Counted from the first letter of the stretch, positions 32,656 to 42,193 are shown. The stretch is DNA of 64,000 bases from Planctomycetota bacterium (GCA_008501825.1 QQUA01000006.1:310001-374000), one strand, 5' to 3'. Numbers and translations: made by a program. Notes: generated by a model from the letters alone, not told the origin.

Positions 32656-33855
32656 ATGACTGCCCAGCTCCTCGCCGCCGAAGGCTTGTCTTACGACCCC
32701 CGCTCCCGGGTCGCGGCCAAAGAAGTGGCTCAACAAGTCGTCCAAGAAATCGGTGCCCATCCTGATTTGGCCTTGTTGTTCGTGACCGGGCACCATGAGG
32801 CCGCCTTGCCCGACGTGTTGAAATCGGTCCGGAATATTCTCGGTCCCTGTCCATTGGCCGGTTGCACCGCAAGTGGAGTCATCGGCGGAGGTCGGGAAAT
32901 TCAGGAAGGTCCGGCGATTGCTTTGTGGTGCGCCCGATTGCCCAACACCCGGGTGCAGGCTTACAAGCTCCAATATGAACCGGAAGAAAGCGGCGAAGGC
33001 GGTTACATTCGCGGCTGGTTGGACTGTAGCCGGGAAGCCTCGGTGGTGCTTTTGGCCGACCCCACCACCCTGCCGGCTGAACCCTTTTTGACTTCCTTGC
33101 GCAAGGAGGGACGGGTTCCCTACATCATCGGCGGTTTGGCCGGAGCCAGTGCTCCTTCCGCTCCGGTGCATTTGTTTCACAACGAGGAGCTTTTGACCGG
33201 CGGAGCGGTGGGCTTGGTCTTCGAGGGAAGAGCTCAGTTGCAACCGGTGGTTTCCCAAGGATGCCGGCCGGTTGGGCAACCTTTTCGCATCACTCGCTCG
33301 GAAGAAAATTTGATTTATGAGTTGGAGAGAAATCCCGCTTTCGAGGCTTTGAATCAGGTATTGCTGGCCTTGGACGACCGCGATCGAATGCACTTTCAGA
33401 TGGGACCTCAGGTTGGATTGCGAGCGGTGGAGGCCGCGGCCCAGGGCGAAGTCGGTTCGGCCGGCTTCCTGATTCGCCCGGTGGTGGCGGTGGATCCGGA
33501 ATCGGGAACTTTGGCGGTCGGGGGGGCGGTGGAAGAAGGTACCACTTTGCAATTCCACGCTCGGGATCAAGATTCCGCCCACCGCGAGTTGGAGAGTCTG
33601 TTGGAACTTTCCACCGCCTTGAGCCCGGAAGTGGCCGGCGCCCTGCTATTCAGTTGTCACGGTCGGGGGACCCATTTGTTTCGGGAGGCTGACCACGACA
33701 TTGGATTGATCCGGCGTTATTACCCGAAACTCCCAGCTTCCGGCATGTTCGCTGGAGGCGAAATCGGACCGGTTTGTGGGCAGCCTTACATCCACGGCTT
33801 TACCGCGAGCATTGGCTTGCTGGTGGACCGGGGCGCAGACTACTCGGCGCCGTAA
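32656..33855 (+). CDS. FIST domain sensory protein
   Basis: A 399-residue cytoplasmic protein made of a FIST N domain (LALLFVTGHHEAALPDVLKSVRNILGPCPLAGCTASGVIGGGREIQEG, PYIIGGLAGAS) and a FIST C domain ending in GALLFSCHGRGTHLF, GMFAGGEIGPVCGQPYIHGFTASIGLL. FIST proteins bind small ligands such as amino acids and usually stand alone or joined to signalling domains; this one has no output domain. The closest signalling protein here is the orphan hybrid kinase at 36741, but no direct link is visible. Confidence 0.88.
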   Translation: MTAQLLAAEGLSYDPRSRVAAKEVAQQVVQEIGAHPDLALLFVTGHHEAALPDVLKSVRNILGPCPLAGCTASGVIGGGREIQEGPAIALWCARLPNTRVQAYKLQYEPEESGEGGYIRGWLDCSREASVVLLADPTTLPAEPFLTSLRKEGRVPYIIGGLAGASAPSAPVHLFHNEELLTGGAVGLVFEGRAQLQPVVSQGCRPVGQPFRITRSEENLIYELERNPAFEALNQVLLALDDRDRMHFQMGPQVGLRAVEAAAQGEVGSAGFLIRPVVAVDPESGTLAVGGAVEEGTTLQFHARDQDSAHRELESLLELSTALSPEVAGALLFSCHGRGTHLFREADHDIGLIRRYYPKLPASGMFAGGEIGPVCGQPYIHGFTASIGLLVDRGADYSAP

Positions 33856-33884
33856 AAGTCGGTGGTTGGAAAAAGGCTTCACAG

Positions 33885-33929
33885 CACCACAAAATAAAAA
33901 GAGGGACGACGCCCGAAAGCGCCGCCCCT
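33885..33929 (-). terminator. Intrinsic terminator for the sigma factor transcript
   Basis: On the minus strand AGGGGCGGCGC pairs with GCGTCGTCCCT (11 pairs, two G-U) around TTTCGG, followed by CTTTTTATTTT. The A-C mismatches on the plus strand show that it serves the minus strand. Between it and the sigma gene stop, 33930-34153 is an untranslated tail in which I see no convincing gene. Confidence 0.85.
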
Positions 33930-34153
33930 CCTATTGAAGACGAATGGAACCGCTCCGCCCGGAGTTGTTTCGCTTAGCGATTGGGGTCGCTTCGCGAGGA
34001 CCTTTCGGCCCTTTTGTGGGACGTTTGAGCCTCCTTTGGGGAGTTTTCAACGTCCGCTTGCACGCCCTTTTCGGATCCTCGGAAGGGTGGCTTTACGAGC
34101 AATCACCCGGAAATCCTGGGGCAAGTGTGTGCCTTTCGTCTTTGCCGGCCGGG

Positions 34154-34753
34154 TCAGCCTTGGCTGTCCTCTAAATCCAATAGCGCGGTCAACTGGTCCA
34201 GGGCTCGCACCACCATCTTGCGGGCGGCCTCTTGGCTGCGGCCGGTGCGGCGGCCGATTTCGACAAAGCTGAGCTCCTCGAAGAAGCGCATTTCCAAAAC
34301 CTGGCGATGCCCTTGACTCAGGTTTTCCAAAGCGGATTCGAGATGTTCGAACTGGTCGATTCGGGCTACCAGGCTAAGCGGCCGCGGCCGATTCTCGGGA
34401 GAGGCCGGCGCTTCTTCCAGCCGGCGCTCCTTGCTCATATCCCGCCGATGGCGTCGGAAGAACCTGGCATTCTTACGAATTCGGTTTTCCAAAAGGCGGG
34501 CCAACCAGGAATGAAAATGCTGTTTGGTCGGAAACTTCCGGTCCTGCAAGCTTGGAATGGCCTCCGCCAAGACGTCTTGGACCAGGTCCTGGGTCTCCAT
34601 TTTGTTCCGGAGTCCCCTTCCCAAACGCTTGCGGGCCAAGGGTTTGAGCACCGCGGCGCAGCGTCGCCAGAATCGGTCCGAGGCTTCCTCGCAACCAGCT
34701 TGAGCGGCTTGCAAGTCGGCCAAGGTGCTGTCGGGGGGCGGGGTGAGTGGCAT
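34154..34753 (-). CDS. ECF-like RNA polymerase sigma factor, planctomycete type
   Basis: A 199-residue sigma-70 family protein. Region 2 is visible as LARKRLGRGLRNKMETQDLVQDVLAEAIPSL and region 4 as ALENLSQGHRQVLEMRFFEELSFVEIGRRTGRSQEAARKMVVRAL, with a basic linker (RKNARFFRRHRRDMSKERR). The TQDLVQDV form and the SQEAARKMVVRAL recognition helix resemble ECF factors expanded in Planctomycetes and relatives. No anti-sigma factor is adjacent, so control may run through a kinase or an unlinked gene. It has its own terminator and stands 120 bases downstream of the fucosidase stop, in the same direction. Confidence 0.85.
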   Translation of the reverse strand: MPLTPPPDSTLADLQAAQAGCEEASDRFWRRCAAVLKPLARKRLGRGLRNKMETQDLVQDVLAEAIPSLQDRKFPTKQHFHSWLARLLENRIRKNARFFRRHRRDMSKERRLEEAPASPENRPRPLSLVARIDQFEHLESALENLSQGHRQVLEMRFFEELSFVEIGRRTGRSQEAARKMVVRALDQLTALLDLEDSQG

Positions 34754-34873
34754 GGGGACGGATTGGGGCGCTCTTTCATGAGACCCATTTCAGGCATGGT
34801 AGGTTTCCGCTAATCCCACCAAGGTTGATCTCAATTTTGCGATTTCCTTAATTTCGAGCTGAAATGGGGTGGA

Positions 34874-36631
34874 TTAACGCCCCTGATCGGGCGGTTTGGG
34901 CAATTTAAAGCACCATGCGTGGGGGCCGGGCAATTGATTCCAGGGGAAATCCGCGGTCTCGATCCACAGGCGCCCGTCCTCCCAAAGGAAGGGAAAGCGA
35001 TGCTCGCTTCCGACCAGTCCAACTTCGAAGTCTGGGGTCGGCTGAGGCCAGGGCACGGAGAAACCGCGATCCGGCCACTCCAGGCAGATCGCATAGACGG
35101 CATCGTCGGTTTGGGTGAAAGCCAAATGTTGTTGTTTGGAGCGATAGCGGGCTTTCAGGCCTGGATGCTTACCAGCGGCGTCTTGGAACCAGCAGGATGC
35201 CGGCACCGGCACCTCCTTTTGAAAAGCCTGAGCTAGGTACAGCCGGACGGAAGCCTGATGGGTTTTCTCGCGAAAGAGAAGGCGCACCGGCACCCGCTCT
35301 CCTTTGGACATGCGGCGGCTTTGGCCGGCCTTCCAAGCTTCGCCGTCCAAATAAAGTTCCGCGTGATCGTCGGCTTCCATTCGAAAGCCGAACAAACCGT
35401 CGGCCGGTGCTTGAAAGAAACCGTTCCATTCCGCCTCGAAGTGATCAGGGGAAATGCCTTTCGCCGGAGAGTTGCGAACCCAATCGAAATCCAAGGTCGG
35501 ATCGATGCGTTCTACTTCAACGTCCCGCCATGTTCCATAGGGCGGCCAGGCTTCGGTGGCATAAATGGCCTCTCCATTGATCGCCAGCCATTCGCCCAAA
35601 CCGACCAAGCGATCTTGCTGCAATAAAGGAATGCGCCCATCTCCCGCCGGGCCCACGTTGAGCAGTAAGCCGCCGCCGTGGGAAACCGCTCGACAAAGGA
35701 AATGCACCAACTCTTTGCGAGTCATATAGGCTTCCAACTTTTCGTTTCGATTCCAGCCGAAAGAACGGCCCAAACCGCGGCATTCCACCCAAGGGCGGGC
35801 TCCGGGTTGAATGCCGGCACTGTATTCCGGAGTTGGGAAACCCACCGTGCAACCGGCTCCCCAGCGCTCATTGACCACCACGTCTTTGGGGCAGCCTGAA
35901 TCGTTATAAAGCCATGCCAGCAACTCCGCACTTCGCCAAGTGGTCGCCGGATGATCCCAGTCGCCGTCGGAAAACACCACCGCCGGCCGATAACGGCTCA
36001 TCAAGGACTGAAATTGCGGAATCATGTGTTCCCGAACATATTGGTTTACGTCGTTGTTCGAGTTTGGCTGACCCCAACGGTAGAGGGGATGATTCCATTC
36101 CGGCAAACTGTAATAAAGACCCATGCGCAAGCCGGCCTCGCGAACCGCTGTACTTAGATCGCCGACCAAATCCCGCTTCGGACCGACGTCGTATGCGTTC
36201 CAATTTGGAGCTTGTTCGCTTGGCCAAAGACAAAACCCGTCGTGGTGCTTGGCGGTCAAAACTACATAGCGGGCGCCGCTGGCTCGAAATAGGGCAGCCC
36301 AATCCTCGGGGTCGAACAATTCGGCCCGGAACTTGTCCGCGAAGTCCCGGTACTGAAAATCCGGACCGTAAACCCGGTGCATGAAATCAAGGCGAGGTTG
36401 ATCGCCAACTTGCAAGCCGCGCAAGAACCATTCGGCATATTGCTCGGGACCGCTCCAGGCTGGAACCGAGTACACGCCCCAATGAATGAAAATGCCAAGC
36501 TTGGCCTCGCGGAACCACTTGGGAAAGGGTCGGGAAGACAAGGATTCCCAGTCTGGCCCGTAGCGCACCGGCTCCTGGGCCAGGCTTTTTCCGGCGAACA
36601 GAAGGATGAGGAGTAAGACCGGAACGCGCAT
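34874..36631 (-). CDS. Secreted GH29 alpha-L-fucosidase with PA14-like domain
   Basis: A 585-residue secreted enzyme (signal peptide VLLLILLFAGKSLAQ). The GH29 barrel is clear: WFREAKLGIFIHWGVYSVPAW, ASGARYVVLTAKHHDGFCLWPS, LRMGLYYSLPEWNHP, with the expected nucleophile Asp222 in VVFSDGDWDHP and the late GGLLLNVGPAGDGRIP. After the barrel, residues about 400-480 (DHFEAEWNGFFQAPADGLFGFRM, ADDHAELYLDGE) read as a PA14-like carbohydrate-binding sandwich. It removes terminal alpha-L-fucose from oligosaccharides. With the GH2 and GH36 enzymes it suggests use of fucosylated, galactose-containing glycans. It is divergent from the hybrid kinase. Confidence 0.93.
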   Translation of the reverse strand: MRVPVLLLILLFAGKSLAQEPVRYGPDWESLSSRPFPKWFREAKLGIFIHWGVYSVPAWSGPEQYAEWFLRGLQVGDQPRLDFMHRVYGPDFQYRDFADKFRAELFDPEDWAALFRASGARYVVLTAKHHDGFCLWPSEQAPNWNAYDVGPKRDLVGDLSTAVREAGLRMGLYYSLPEWNHPLYRWGQPNSNNDVNQYVREHMIPQFQSLMSRYRPAVVFSDGDWDHPATTWRSAELLAWLYNDSGCPKDVVVNERWGAGCTVGFPTPEYSAGIQPGARPWVECRGLGRSFGWNRNEKLEAYMTRKELVHFLCRAVSHGGGLLLNVGPAGDGRIPLLQQDRLVGLGEWLAINGEAIYATEAWPPYGTWRDVEVERIDPTLDFDWVRNSPAKGISPDHFEAEWNGFFQAPADGLFGFRMEADDHAELYLDGEAWKAGQSRRMSKGERVPVRLLFREKTHQASVRLYLAQAFQKEVPVPASCWFQDAAGKHPGLKARYRSKQQHLAFTQTDDAVYAICLEWPDRGFSVPWPQPTPDFEVGLVGSEHRFPFLWEDGRLWIETADFPWNQLPGPHAWCFKLPKPPDQGR

Positions 36632-36740
36632 GGAAGCGAATTTACAAGCTCTGGGGCCCGTGAAATGGGCTTTGTCAGTCTTGAACTTTGGTCAAGGCGG
36701 TGGAATGCTTGTTAGACTACGATTGGGGAGGTCATGTCCT

Positions 36741-38387
36741 ATGAAGGATTCTAAAGATCCCGAACGGACGCCGCAGCAACACGAAGAACCGGTGATTACG
36801 GAAGCCGGCTTGCCGCCGGAAGGGCTTGATGTACGAGCGGCGGACCCTTATCGCCAGCTATTTGAGGCCAGCGCCGACGCCATTCTCATCATCGAAGACG
36901 AGCGTTTCGTCGATTGCAACGAGGCGGTGGCTCACATGCTTGGCTATTCAAATCGCCTTGAGCTGCTGAAAGACTATCCATTGGGATCGATCATAGGAAC
37001 TCATCCCTCGGAAATGTCTCCCCCCCGGCAGCCCGACGGCCGTTCCAGTTTTGAAAAGGCCAACGAGATGATCGCCATTGCCAAAGCCAACGGCAGTCAC
37101 CTTTTCGAATGGAATCACCGGCGGCGCAACGGAGAGGTTTTTCCGGTGGAAGTCCAGCTTGTGGCTTTGGAGACTCCGGAGAAAAAACAAGTATTACACG
37201 TAGTATGGCGCGACATTTCCGAGCGCAAAGCCTTGGAAGCTCAGCTTCGCCATTCTCAAAAGATGGAAGCCTTGGGAGAGTTGAGTTCCGGCGTCGCTCA
37301 CGACTTCAATAATTTGTTGGTGGCGGTGCTTTGTTACTGCGATTTGCTCGAAGACCGCTTGGATGAGACGGATTTGCTGAGCTTCATCCAAAAAATTCGG
37401 GAAGCCGGTTTGCGCGGTTCCGAATTGACTCACCAGTTATTGGCCTTGTGCCGGAGACCTGCCATGCCGACGCAAGTGGTGGATTTCCGAAATCTAATTG
37501 ATGGCTTGAGCCCGTTGTTGGAGCGGACATCAGGAGAAACCATCCGCTTGAAGATCGAAATGACCGAGCAGAATCTGCCGGTTCGTTGCGATCCGGGCAA
37601 CTTGGAACAGGTGGTTTTAAATTTGGTGAATAACGCCTGCGATGCCATTCATTCGGAAGGCTTGGTCATCATTCGTGCCGAGACGGCGAGCGAGAGTGAA
37701 TGCGTCGCTGCAGGCTTGGGTGGCGGGCCGGCGCTGCGCTTCGAAGTGGTGGACAACGGATCCGGCATGGAAGAGAACGTGCGCATCCGGGCGCGGGAGC
37801 CGTTTTTTACCACCAAGGACGTCGGCAGCGGTACCGGTCTTGGATTGACCTTGGTGGAAGGCATCACCCGGCAAATGGGCGGCACGATGGAAATCCAGAG
37901 CGTGCAGAACGAGGGCACCAAGATTTCCTTGTTCCTGCCGATGGCTTCTGAGCCGGTGAAGCCGAGCAAGCCGATGCCTCCGCGAGGGGAGCATCGCGGT
38001 TGTGAGAATATTTTGGTGGTTGAAGATCAGGTTGAAGTCAGTGAGTTGGTGAGTACCGTGTTGGAACGTCGCGGCTATTCGGTCGAGGTCGCGGCCCATG
38101 GTCGGGAGGCTTTGGAGCGGCTGAATTCCAAACCCAATGGTTTCCAATTGGTCCTTTCCGACGTGGTCATGCCGGTCATGGGTGGAGTGGAATTGTTCCG
38201 GGCCTTGCGCCGTCAGGGCGTCGAGATTCCCATTCTGTTGATGTCCGGCTACGTGGAGGACGCTCGGGCTCTGCCGGCGCTTCCCGGCGGGGATCCGCCG
38301 TTTTTGGCCAAGCCGTTTACCGCTCAGGGCCTGCTGACGGCGATCCGACAGCTTCTGGACGAGAAGCTGGAGAAGACGTTGCCGTGA
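36741..38387 (+). CDS. Hybrid sensor histidine kinase: PAS-HisKA-HATPase-REC
   Basis: A 548-residue cytoplasmic hybrid kinase. A PAS domain (LFEASADAILIIEDERFVDCNEAVAHMLGY) is followed by HisKA with His187 in LSSGVAHDFNNLL, HATPase motifs (LEQVVLNLVNNACDAI, VVDNGSGM, PFFTTKDVGSGTGLGL) and a C-terminal receiver (ILVVEDQVEVSELV) with Asp474 in LVLSDVVMP. The HDFNN form places it with the large group of soluble multi-domain kinases. There is no membrane segment. The ATG at 36741 has GGGGAGG upstream; earlier in-frame starts add non-conserved residues. No partner regulator is adjacent. Its 3-prime end overlaps the convergent hemY by 71 bases. Confidence 0.92.
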   Translation: MKDSKDPERTPQQHEEPVITEAGLPPEGLDVRAADPYRQLFEASADAILIIEDERFVDCNEAVAHMLGYSNRLELLKDYPLGSIIGTHPSEMSPPRQPDGRSSFEKANEMIAIAKANGSHLFEWNHRRRNGEVFPVEVQLVALETPEKKQVLHVVWRDISERKALEAQLRHSQKMEALGELSSGVAHDFNNLLVAVLCYCDLLEDRLDETDLLSFIQKIREAGLRGSELTHQLLALCRRPAMPTQVVDFRNLIDGLSPLLERTSGETIRLKIEMTEQNLPVRCDPGNLEQVVLNLVNNACDAIHSEGLVIIRAETASESECVAAGLGGGPALRFEVVDNGSGMEENVRIRAREPFFTTKDVGSGTGLGLTLVEGITRQMGGTMEIQSVQNEGTKISLFLPMASEPVKPSKPMPPRGEHRGCENILVVEDQVEVSELVSTVLERRGYSVEVAAHGREALERLNSKPNGFQLVLSDVVMPVMGGVELFRALRRQGVEIPILLMSGYVEDARALPALPGGDPPFLAKPFTAQGLLTAIRQLLDEKLEKTLP

Positions 38388-39780
38388 TCGAATCTTTCGC
38401 CTCCAACTGATCGACCACGTCGGCGGCGCGGCGGAAGGCGGCGTTAACCCCGACGCCGAAAAAGGAATCTCCAGCAAGGTGTAGGCCCGGCAGGCTGTTT
38501 ACCGCTTGTTCGAAGGAGGCCACGCGAGCCAGGTGACCCAAGTTGTATTGAGGAACGGCTTGGGCAATGCGATGCACCCAATGGCGTTCGGCCTGGGCTT
38601 CGATGTTGAACAAGTTGGACAGAGTGGCGTGAGCTTCCTCCAACAACTGGGCATCGGAAAGTTCGAGGATTTGCGGGTCTTGAGAGCCCCCGAACATGAC
38701 TCGAAGCAGTGCGGTTCCCTTGGGAACGTGGGCGGGGAAAAAGTGGTGCACGAATTGGATTCCCAAGGCCCTCAATCCTTGGCTTCGAGCGGCGACGAAA
38801 CCATAACCCTGGGGAATATTTTGAGTTTGCTCCACCGGGAAGGCGAGGCTGACCACGCTCATATCATCGGCGGGAAAGACTCCGACAGTATTGGACAATT
38901 CGGGTAATTGCGGCCTCAGGATTTTGGCGGTAGCCGAGGCCGGAAGAGTAAACGCCACCTGCCGGGCGCATCCGACTTCTTGATTACCGGAGTAAAGGTG
39001 CCAGATCCCGTCTTCCTGATCCATTCGGTCAATTCCAATGCCGAGACGCAAATCATCTCCGAAGTGCTGTTGCGCCTGCTCGCCGAATCGGGACATGCCT
39101 TCGGGGAAACTGAAGAGCTTGGCTCTTCCCATGGGCAAGCCTCCGCTGCCGCTTGGCTTGCCTTCTGCGGCGGCTTTTTTGGCGGCTTTGCGCCGGGCGA
39201 TCATGCCCCGAAACATGGAACCTCCTTCCCGTTCCAATTCAGTGAGAAGCGGAAAGGCTGCCGGCATGGAGAGCTTTTGAATATTGCCGGCGAAGATGCC
39301 GGAGACGACGGCATCTAAAAGGACTTCGGTGGCTTCCTTGCCTAAGCGCCGACAACCGAAATCCCAAACGCTTTCATCTTCATGATCGCCTTTGGCTTTG
39401 CGGAAGGGTTCGGAAAGCAGGCGAAACTTGCCTGGCAAGGAAAGCATGGGAGAGCGAAAGAAAGCTCCCGGTCCGGTGGGCAAAGCGACCAAACGGCCGT
39501 TCCGATATACGTAACGGGTGGAAGCCAAGGGAGCCGCTTCCATCGGCTTCAGGTCTAAGAGTTGGCAAGCCTGCCGAACCGCGGCCTCCCGGTCCAACCA
39601 ACCTTGAGGGCCTTTTTCTACCACGAAGCCGTCCTCGAGTTGACTGGACATTTTGCCCCCGGCTCGGTTCTGAGCTTCAAAGACCTGCACGCGAAAGCCT
39701 TTTTGTTGCGCGAACAGGGACAGGCCGAGGCCGCAAGGGCCGGCACCGAGAACAGCGAGATCGACCGGAGTGGGATTCAT
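38317..39780 (-). CDS. hemY: Protoporphyrinogen oxidase, oxygen-dependent HemY type
   Basis: A 487-residue flavoprotein oxidising protoporphyrinogen IX to protoporphyrin IX. The FAD site is LAVLGAGPCGLGLSLFAQQKGFRVQVFEAQNRAGGKMSS at the N-terminus; FVVEKGPQGWL, DAVVSGIFAGNIQKLSMPAAFP and the C-terminal GLHLAGDSFFGVGVNAAFRRAADVV are standard PPO signatures. It is the last gene of the heme operon, 12 bases after hemN. The final 20 or so residues are Ser/Pro-rich and lie opposite the end of the hybrid kinase gene. The enzyme needs oxygen or another acceptor, unlike HemN next to it. Confidence 0.94.
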   Translation of the reverse strand: MNPTPVDLAVLGAGPCGLGLSLFAQQKGFRVQVFEAQNRAGGKMSSQLEDGFVVEKGPQGWLDREAAVRQACQLLDLKPMEAAPLASTRYVYRNGRLVALPTGPGAFFRSPMLSLPGKFRLLSEPFRKAKGDHEDESVWDFGCRRLGKEATEVLLDAVVSGIFAGNIQKLSMPAAFPLLTELEREGGSMFRGMIARRKAAKKAAAEGKPSGSGGLPMGRAKLFSFPEGMSRFGEQAQQHFGDDLRLGIGIDRMDQEDGIWHLYSGNQEVGCARQVAFTLPASATAKILRPQLPELSNTVGVFPADDMSVVSLAFPVEQTQNIPQGYGFVAARSQGLRALGIQFVHHFFPAHVPKGTALLRVMFGGSQDPQILELSDAQLLEEAHATLSNLFNIEAQAERHWVHRIAQAVPQYNLGHLARVASFEQAVNSLPGLHLAGDSFFGVGVNAAFRRAADVVDQLEAKDSITATSSPASRPEAVGSPSAGPER

Positions 39781-39792
39781 GGCGGTAAGGAA

Positions 39793-41187
39793 TTACACGG
39801 TCCGGGAAAACAAGGCTTTGTTCGAAGCCGGTTGCAGATAGGCGTCGAACAACATGGCGATGTTACGAACCAAAGTGCGGCCTAAAGCCGTGACTTGAAG
39901 GGAATCGTGGCCAATTTCCAAAAGACCGTCCTCCTCCATTTCTTTTAGGGGTTCCCAAATGAATTGGAAGTGTTCTTGAAAGGAGGATGAAAGGAAGTTT
40001 TCGACTTCTCGGAAATCCACGAACAGATTGCACATCAGGCGCTCAATGATCGTCTTGCGCACCAGGTCTTCCGGGCTGAGTCGGAAACCCCGTTCGATGG
40101 CGTGGCCGTCGTCGTCGATGGATTGATTCCAACGATTTAACTTGCCGTATTTTTGGGCGAAGTTGCAGCCGACTTCGGAGATGGAGGAAGCCCCAAAGCC
40201 GATGTAATCTTTGGCCGGGCGCACCGTATAGCCCATGAAGTTGCGATAAAGCTTGCGATTTTGAACCGCCCGAGCCAGCTCGTCGCCCGGCAGAGCGAAA
40301 TGGTCCATTCCGATCTCCTGATAGCCTCCGGCCAAGAGCCGGCGGCGGGCATGGCGGAACAGGGACATCTTGACTTCCGGGTCAGGAAGCAGGTCCTCCG
40401 CCATGCGTTTTTGATGCGGCTTAATCCATGGAACTTTGGCGTAAGAGTAAATCGCCAAGCGGTCCGGCCGCATTCTCAAAACTTGATCCAAGGTGAAATC
40501 CCAAGTTTGCGGGCTTTGGCCGGGCAGGCCGTAAATCAAATCGAAGTTGGCGCTTTCGAAACCGAGCTCCCGGGAAAGGGCCAATAAGCTTTCAGTTTGC
40601 TCTACGCTTTGCCAGCGTTCGATGATTTCTTGAACTCCGGTGTCAAGGTCTTGAACTCCAAGACTGATGCGGCGAAAGCCCAAGCTTCGAAGGCACTGGA
40701 GTTGTTCCGGCGTGGTCACCGGGGGATGCACTTCGATGGCGATTTCCCCTTCGTGATCGATTTGGAAATGTTCTTGAAGGCAGGACCACAGCCGCTCCAT
40801 TTGTTGGACCGAAAGGTGGGTAGGAGTGCCGCCGCCCCAGTGCACGCCACTTACCCGCCGGCGATTCGGCAATCGTTCCGCTGTCCGGCGGATTTCTTGT
40901 TCCAGCCGGGCGAGATAGGCCTCGACTACGTCCTCTCGTTGGGTAATGACCACATTGCAGGCGCAAAACAAGCACCGGTGCCGGCAGAAAGGCAAATGAA
41001 GATAAAGCGCAAGGCGGTCCTCTTCTCTGCGATCGGCTTCGGCCAGTGCTTCGAGCCAGGCCTGATCTTGGAAGCCGTCGGTCCATACCGGCACGGTGGG
41101 GTAAGACGTATACCGCGGCCCAGGCCGGTCGTATTTCTGGACCAAGGCTGCAGTCGGCTCCGGCGGAAGGGGAGTCTCAGCACTCAT
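39793..41187 (-). CDS. hemN: Oxygen-independent coproporphyrinogen III oxidase
   Basis: A 464-residue radical SAM enzyme decarboxylating coproporphyrinogen III to protoporphyrinogen IX. RYTSYPTVPVWTDGF, the cluster motif LPFCRHRCLFCACNV with Cys near residues 68, 72 and 75, WGGGTPTHLS and DLIYGLPGQSPQTW are as in true HemN; the extra Cys after the triad is the HemN form rather than HemW. It starts 11 bases inside the hemE end. Its presence with HemY implies heme synthesis under low as well as high oxygen, or use of HemN at all tensions. Confidence 0.95.
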   Translation of the reverse strand: MSAETPLPPEPTAALVQKYDRPGPRYTSYPTVPVWTDGFQDQAWLEALAEADRREEDRLALYLHLPFCRHRCLFCACNVVITQREDVVEAYLARLEQEIRRTAERLPNRRRVSGVHWGGGTPTHLSVQQMERLWSCLQEHFQIDHEGEIAIEVHPPVTTPEQLQCLRSLGFRRISLGVQDLDTGVQEIIERWQSVEQTESLLALSRELGFESANFDLIYGLPGQSPQTWDFTLDQVLRMRPDRLAIYSYAKVPWIKPHQKRMAEDLLPDPEVKMSLFRHARRRLLAGGYQEIGMDHFALPGDELARAVQNRKLYRNFMGYTVRPAKDYIGFGASSISEVGCNFAQKYGKLNRWNQSIDDDGHAIERGFRLSPEDLVRKTIIERLMCNLFVDFREVENFLSSSFQEHFQFIWEPLKEMEEDGLLEIGHDSLQVTALGRTLVRNIAMLFDAYLQPASNKALFSRTV

Positions 41188-42193
41188 CGTTGCGCACCTC
41201 TTCCAGTAAGTAGGTTAAATTTTCCAGCGGAGTCTGAGGAAGTAGCCCGTGTCCCAAGTTGAACACGTAACCGGGACGGCCGGCATTTTGCTCGAGTACT
41301 CGCCGAACTCCCTGGCGAACCGCCATTTCGTTGCCTAACAAAATTCCGGGATCCAGGTTTCCCTGAACCGGAGTTTCGAAGCCGAGCCGTTGCCGAGCTT
41401 GATCAAGGGGAACTCGCCAATCCAAAGAATGGACGTCGGCGCCCGAATCTTTGGCTGCTTCGAGTAGATGCCCACCGGCACCCATCAAGTAGATTCGGGG
41501 TACTTCCGGGCCGAGGCGTTGAAACACCCGCTGCACCGAAGGCAAAGCCACCTGACGGTAACTGTTTTCGTCCAATAAACCGGCCCAAGTGTCAAAGAGC
41601 TGCACCGCTTCGGCTCCGGCTTCGATTTGTAACCTCAAATAGGCGGCGGTCAAATCCGCCAGCCGAAGGGTGAGTTCGGCGAAAGCTTCCGGATCGCCGA
41701 AACAGGCGTGGCGAAGTTCTGCGTGATCGCGGTTATTGCTGCCGAGCAAGTATTTCGCCAATGTAAACGGAGCTCCGGCGAAACCCAAAAGAGTGGTTTG
41801 TCTCGGCAGCGCTTTGCGAACCTCCTGTAAAGTTTGGCGAACGTGATCCAGGCTTCCGGCCGGCGGCGGCTGGATTCGCTCCAAGTCTTGGGCGCCGGCG
41901 TACGGCCGGCCCATGACCGGTCCCGGTCGAAACTCGATATCAAAATCCAGCGGCATCAAAGGGGTCAGGATGTCGGCAAAGAGAATTGCTCCGTCAAAGC
42001 CGAACCGCTGGATCGGTTGGAGAGTGACTTGAGTAGCCAACTCCGGATTGCTGGCCATGGTCCAAAACCCATACTTCTCCTTCAGGGCTCGGTACTCCGG
42101 CAGAACTCGCCCGGCCTGGCGCATTAACCAGATCGGCGGTCGGTCGGTGGCTTGGCCGTGAAGGGCGGCGAGCAGTGGTTTTGTCAAACTCAC
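41177..42193 (-). CDS. hemE: Uroporphyrinogen decarboxylase
   Basis: A 338-residue cytoplasmic enzyme removing four carboxyl groups from uroporphyrinogen III to give coproporphyrinogen III. Signature stretches are PPIWLMRQAGRVLPEYR with the substrate-binding Arg, FGFDGAILFADILTPL, GFAGAPFTLAKYLL and the C-terminal FNLGHGLLPQTP. It begins with GTG overlapping the hemL stop (GTGA) and its end overlaps the hemN start by 11 bases. Length and motifs are normal for the family. Confidence 0.97.
   Translation of the reverse strand: MSLTKPLLAALHGQATDRPPIWLMRQAGRVLPEYRALKEKYGFWTMASNPELATQVTLQPIQRFGFDGAILFADILTPLMPLDFDIEFRPGPVMGRPYAGAQDLERIQPPPAGSLDHVRQTLQEVRKALPRQTTLLGFAGAPFTLAKYLLGSNNRDHAELRHACFGDPEAFAELTLRLADLTAAYLRLQIEAGAEAVQLFDTWAGLLDENSYRQVALPSVQRVFQRLGPEVPRIYLMGAGGHLLEAAKDSGADVHSLDWRVPLDQARQRLGFETPVQGNLDPGILLGNEMAVRQGVRRVLEQNAGRPGYVFNLGHGLLPQTPLENLTYLLEEVRNDEC

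Noticed and set aside
32572..33582. 336-codon open frame on the minus strand opposite the FIST gene
   Set aside because: It lies wholly within the FIST coding region, has no domain, and reads as low-complexity Gln/Arg/His-rich sequence as expected for an antisense frame.
33930..34153. Small basic protein on the minus strand (TLKTPQRRLKRPTKGPK-type frame)
   Set aside because: No start codon with ribosome-binding site; the frame is short and low-complexity.
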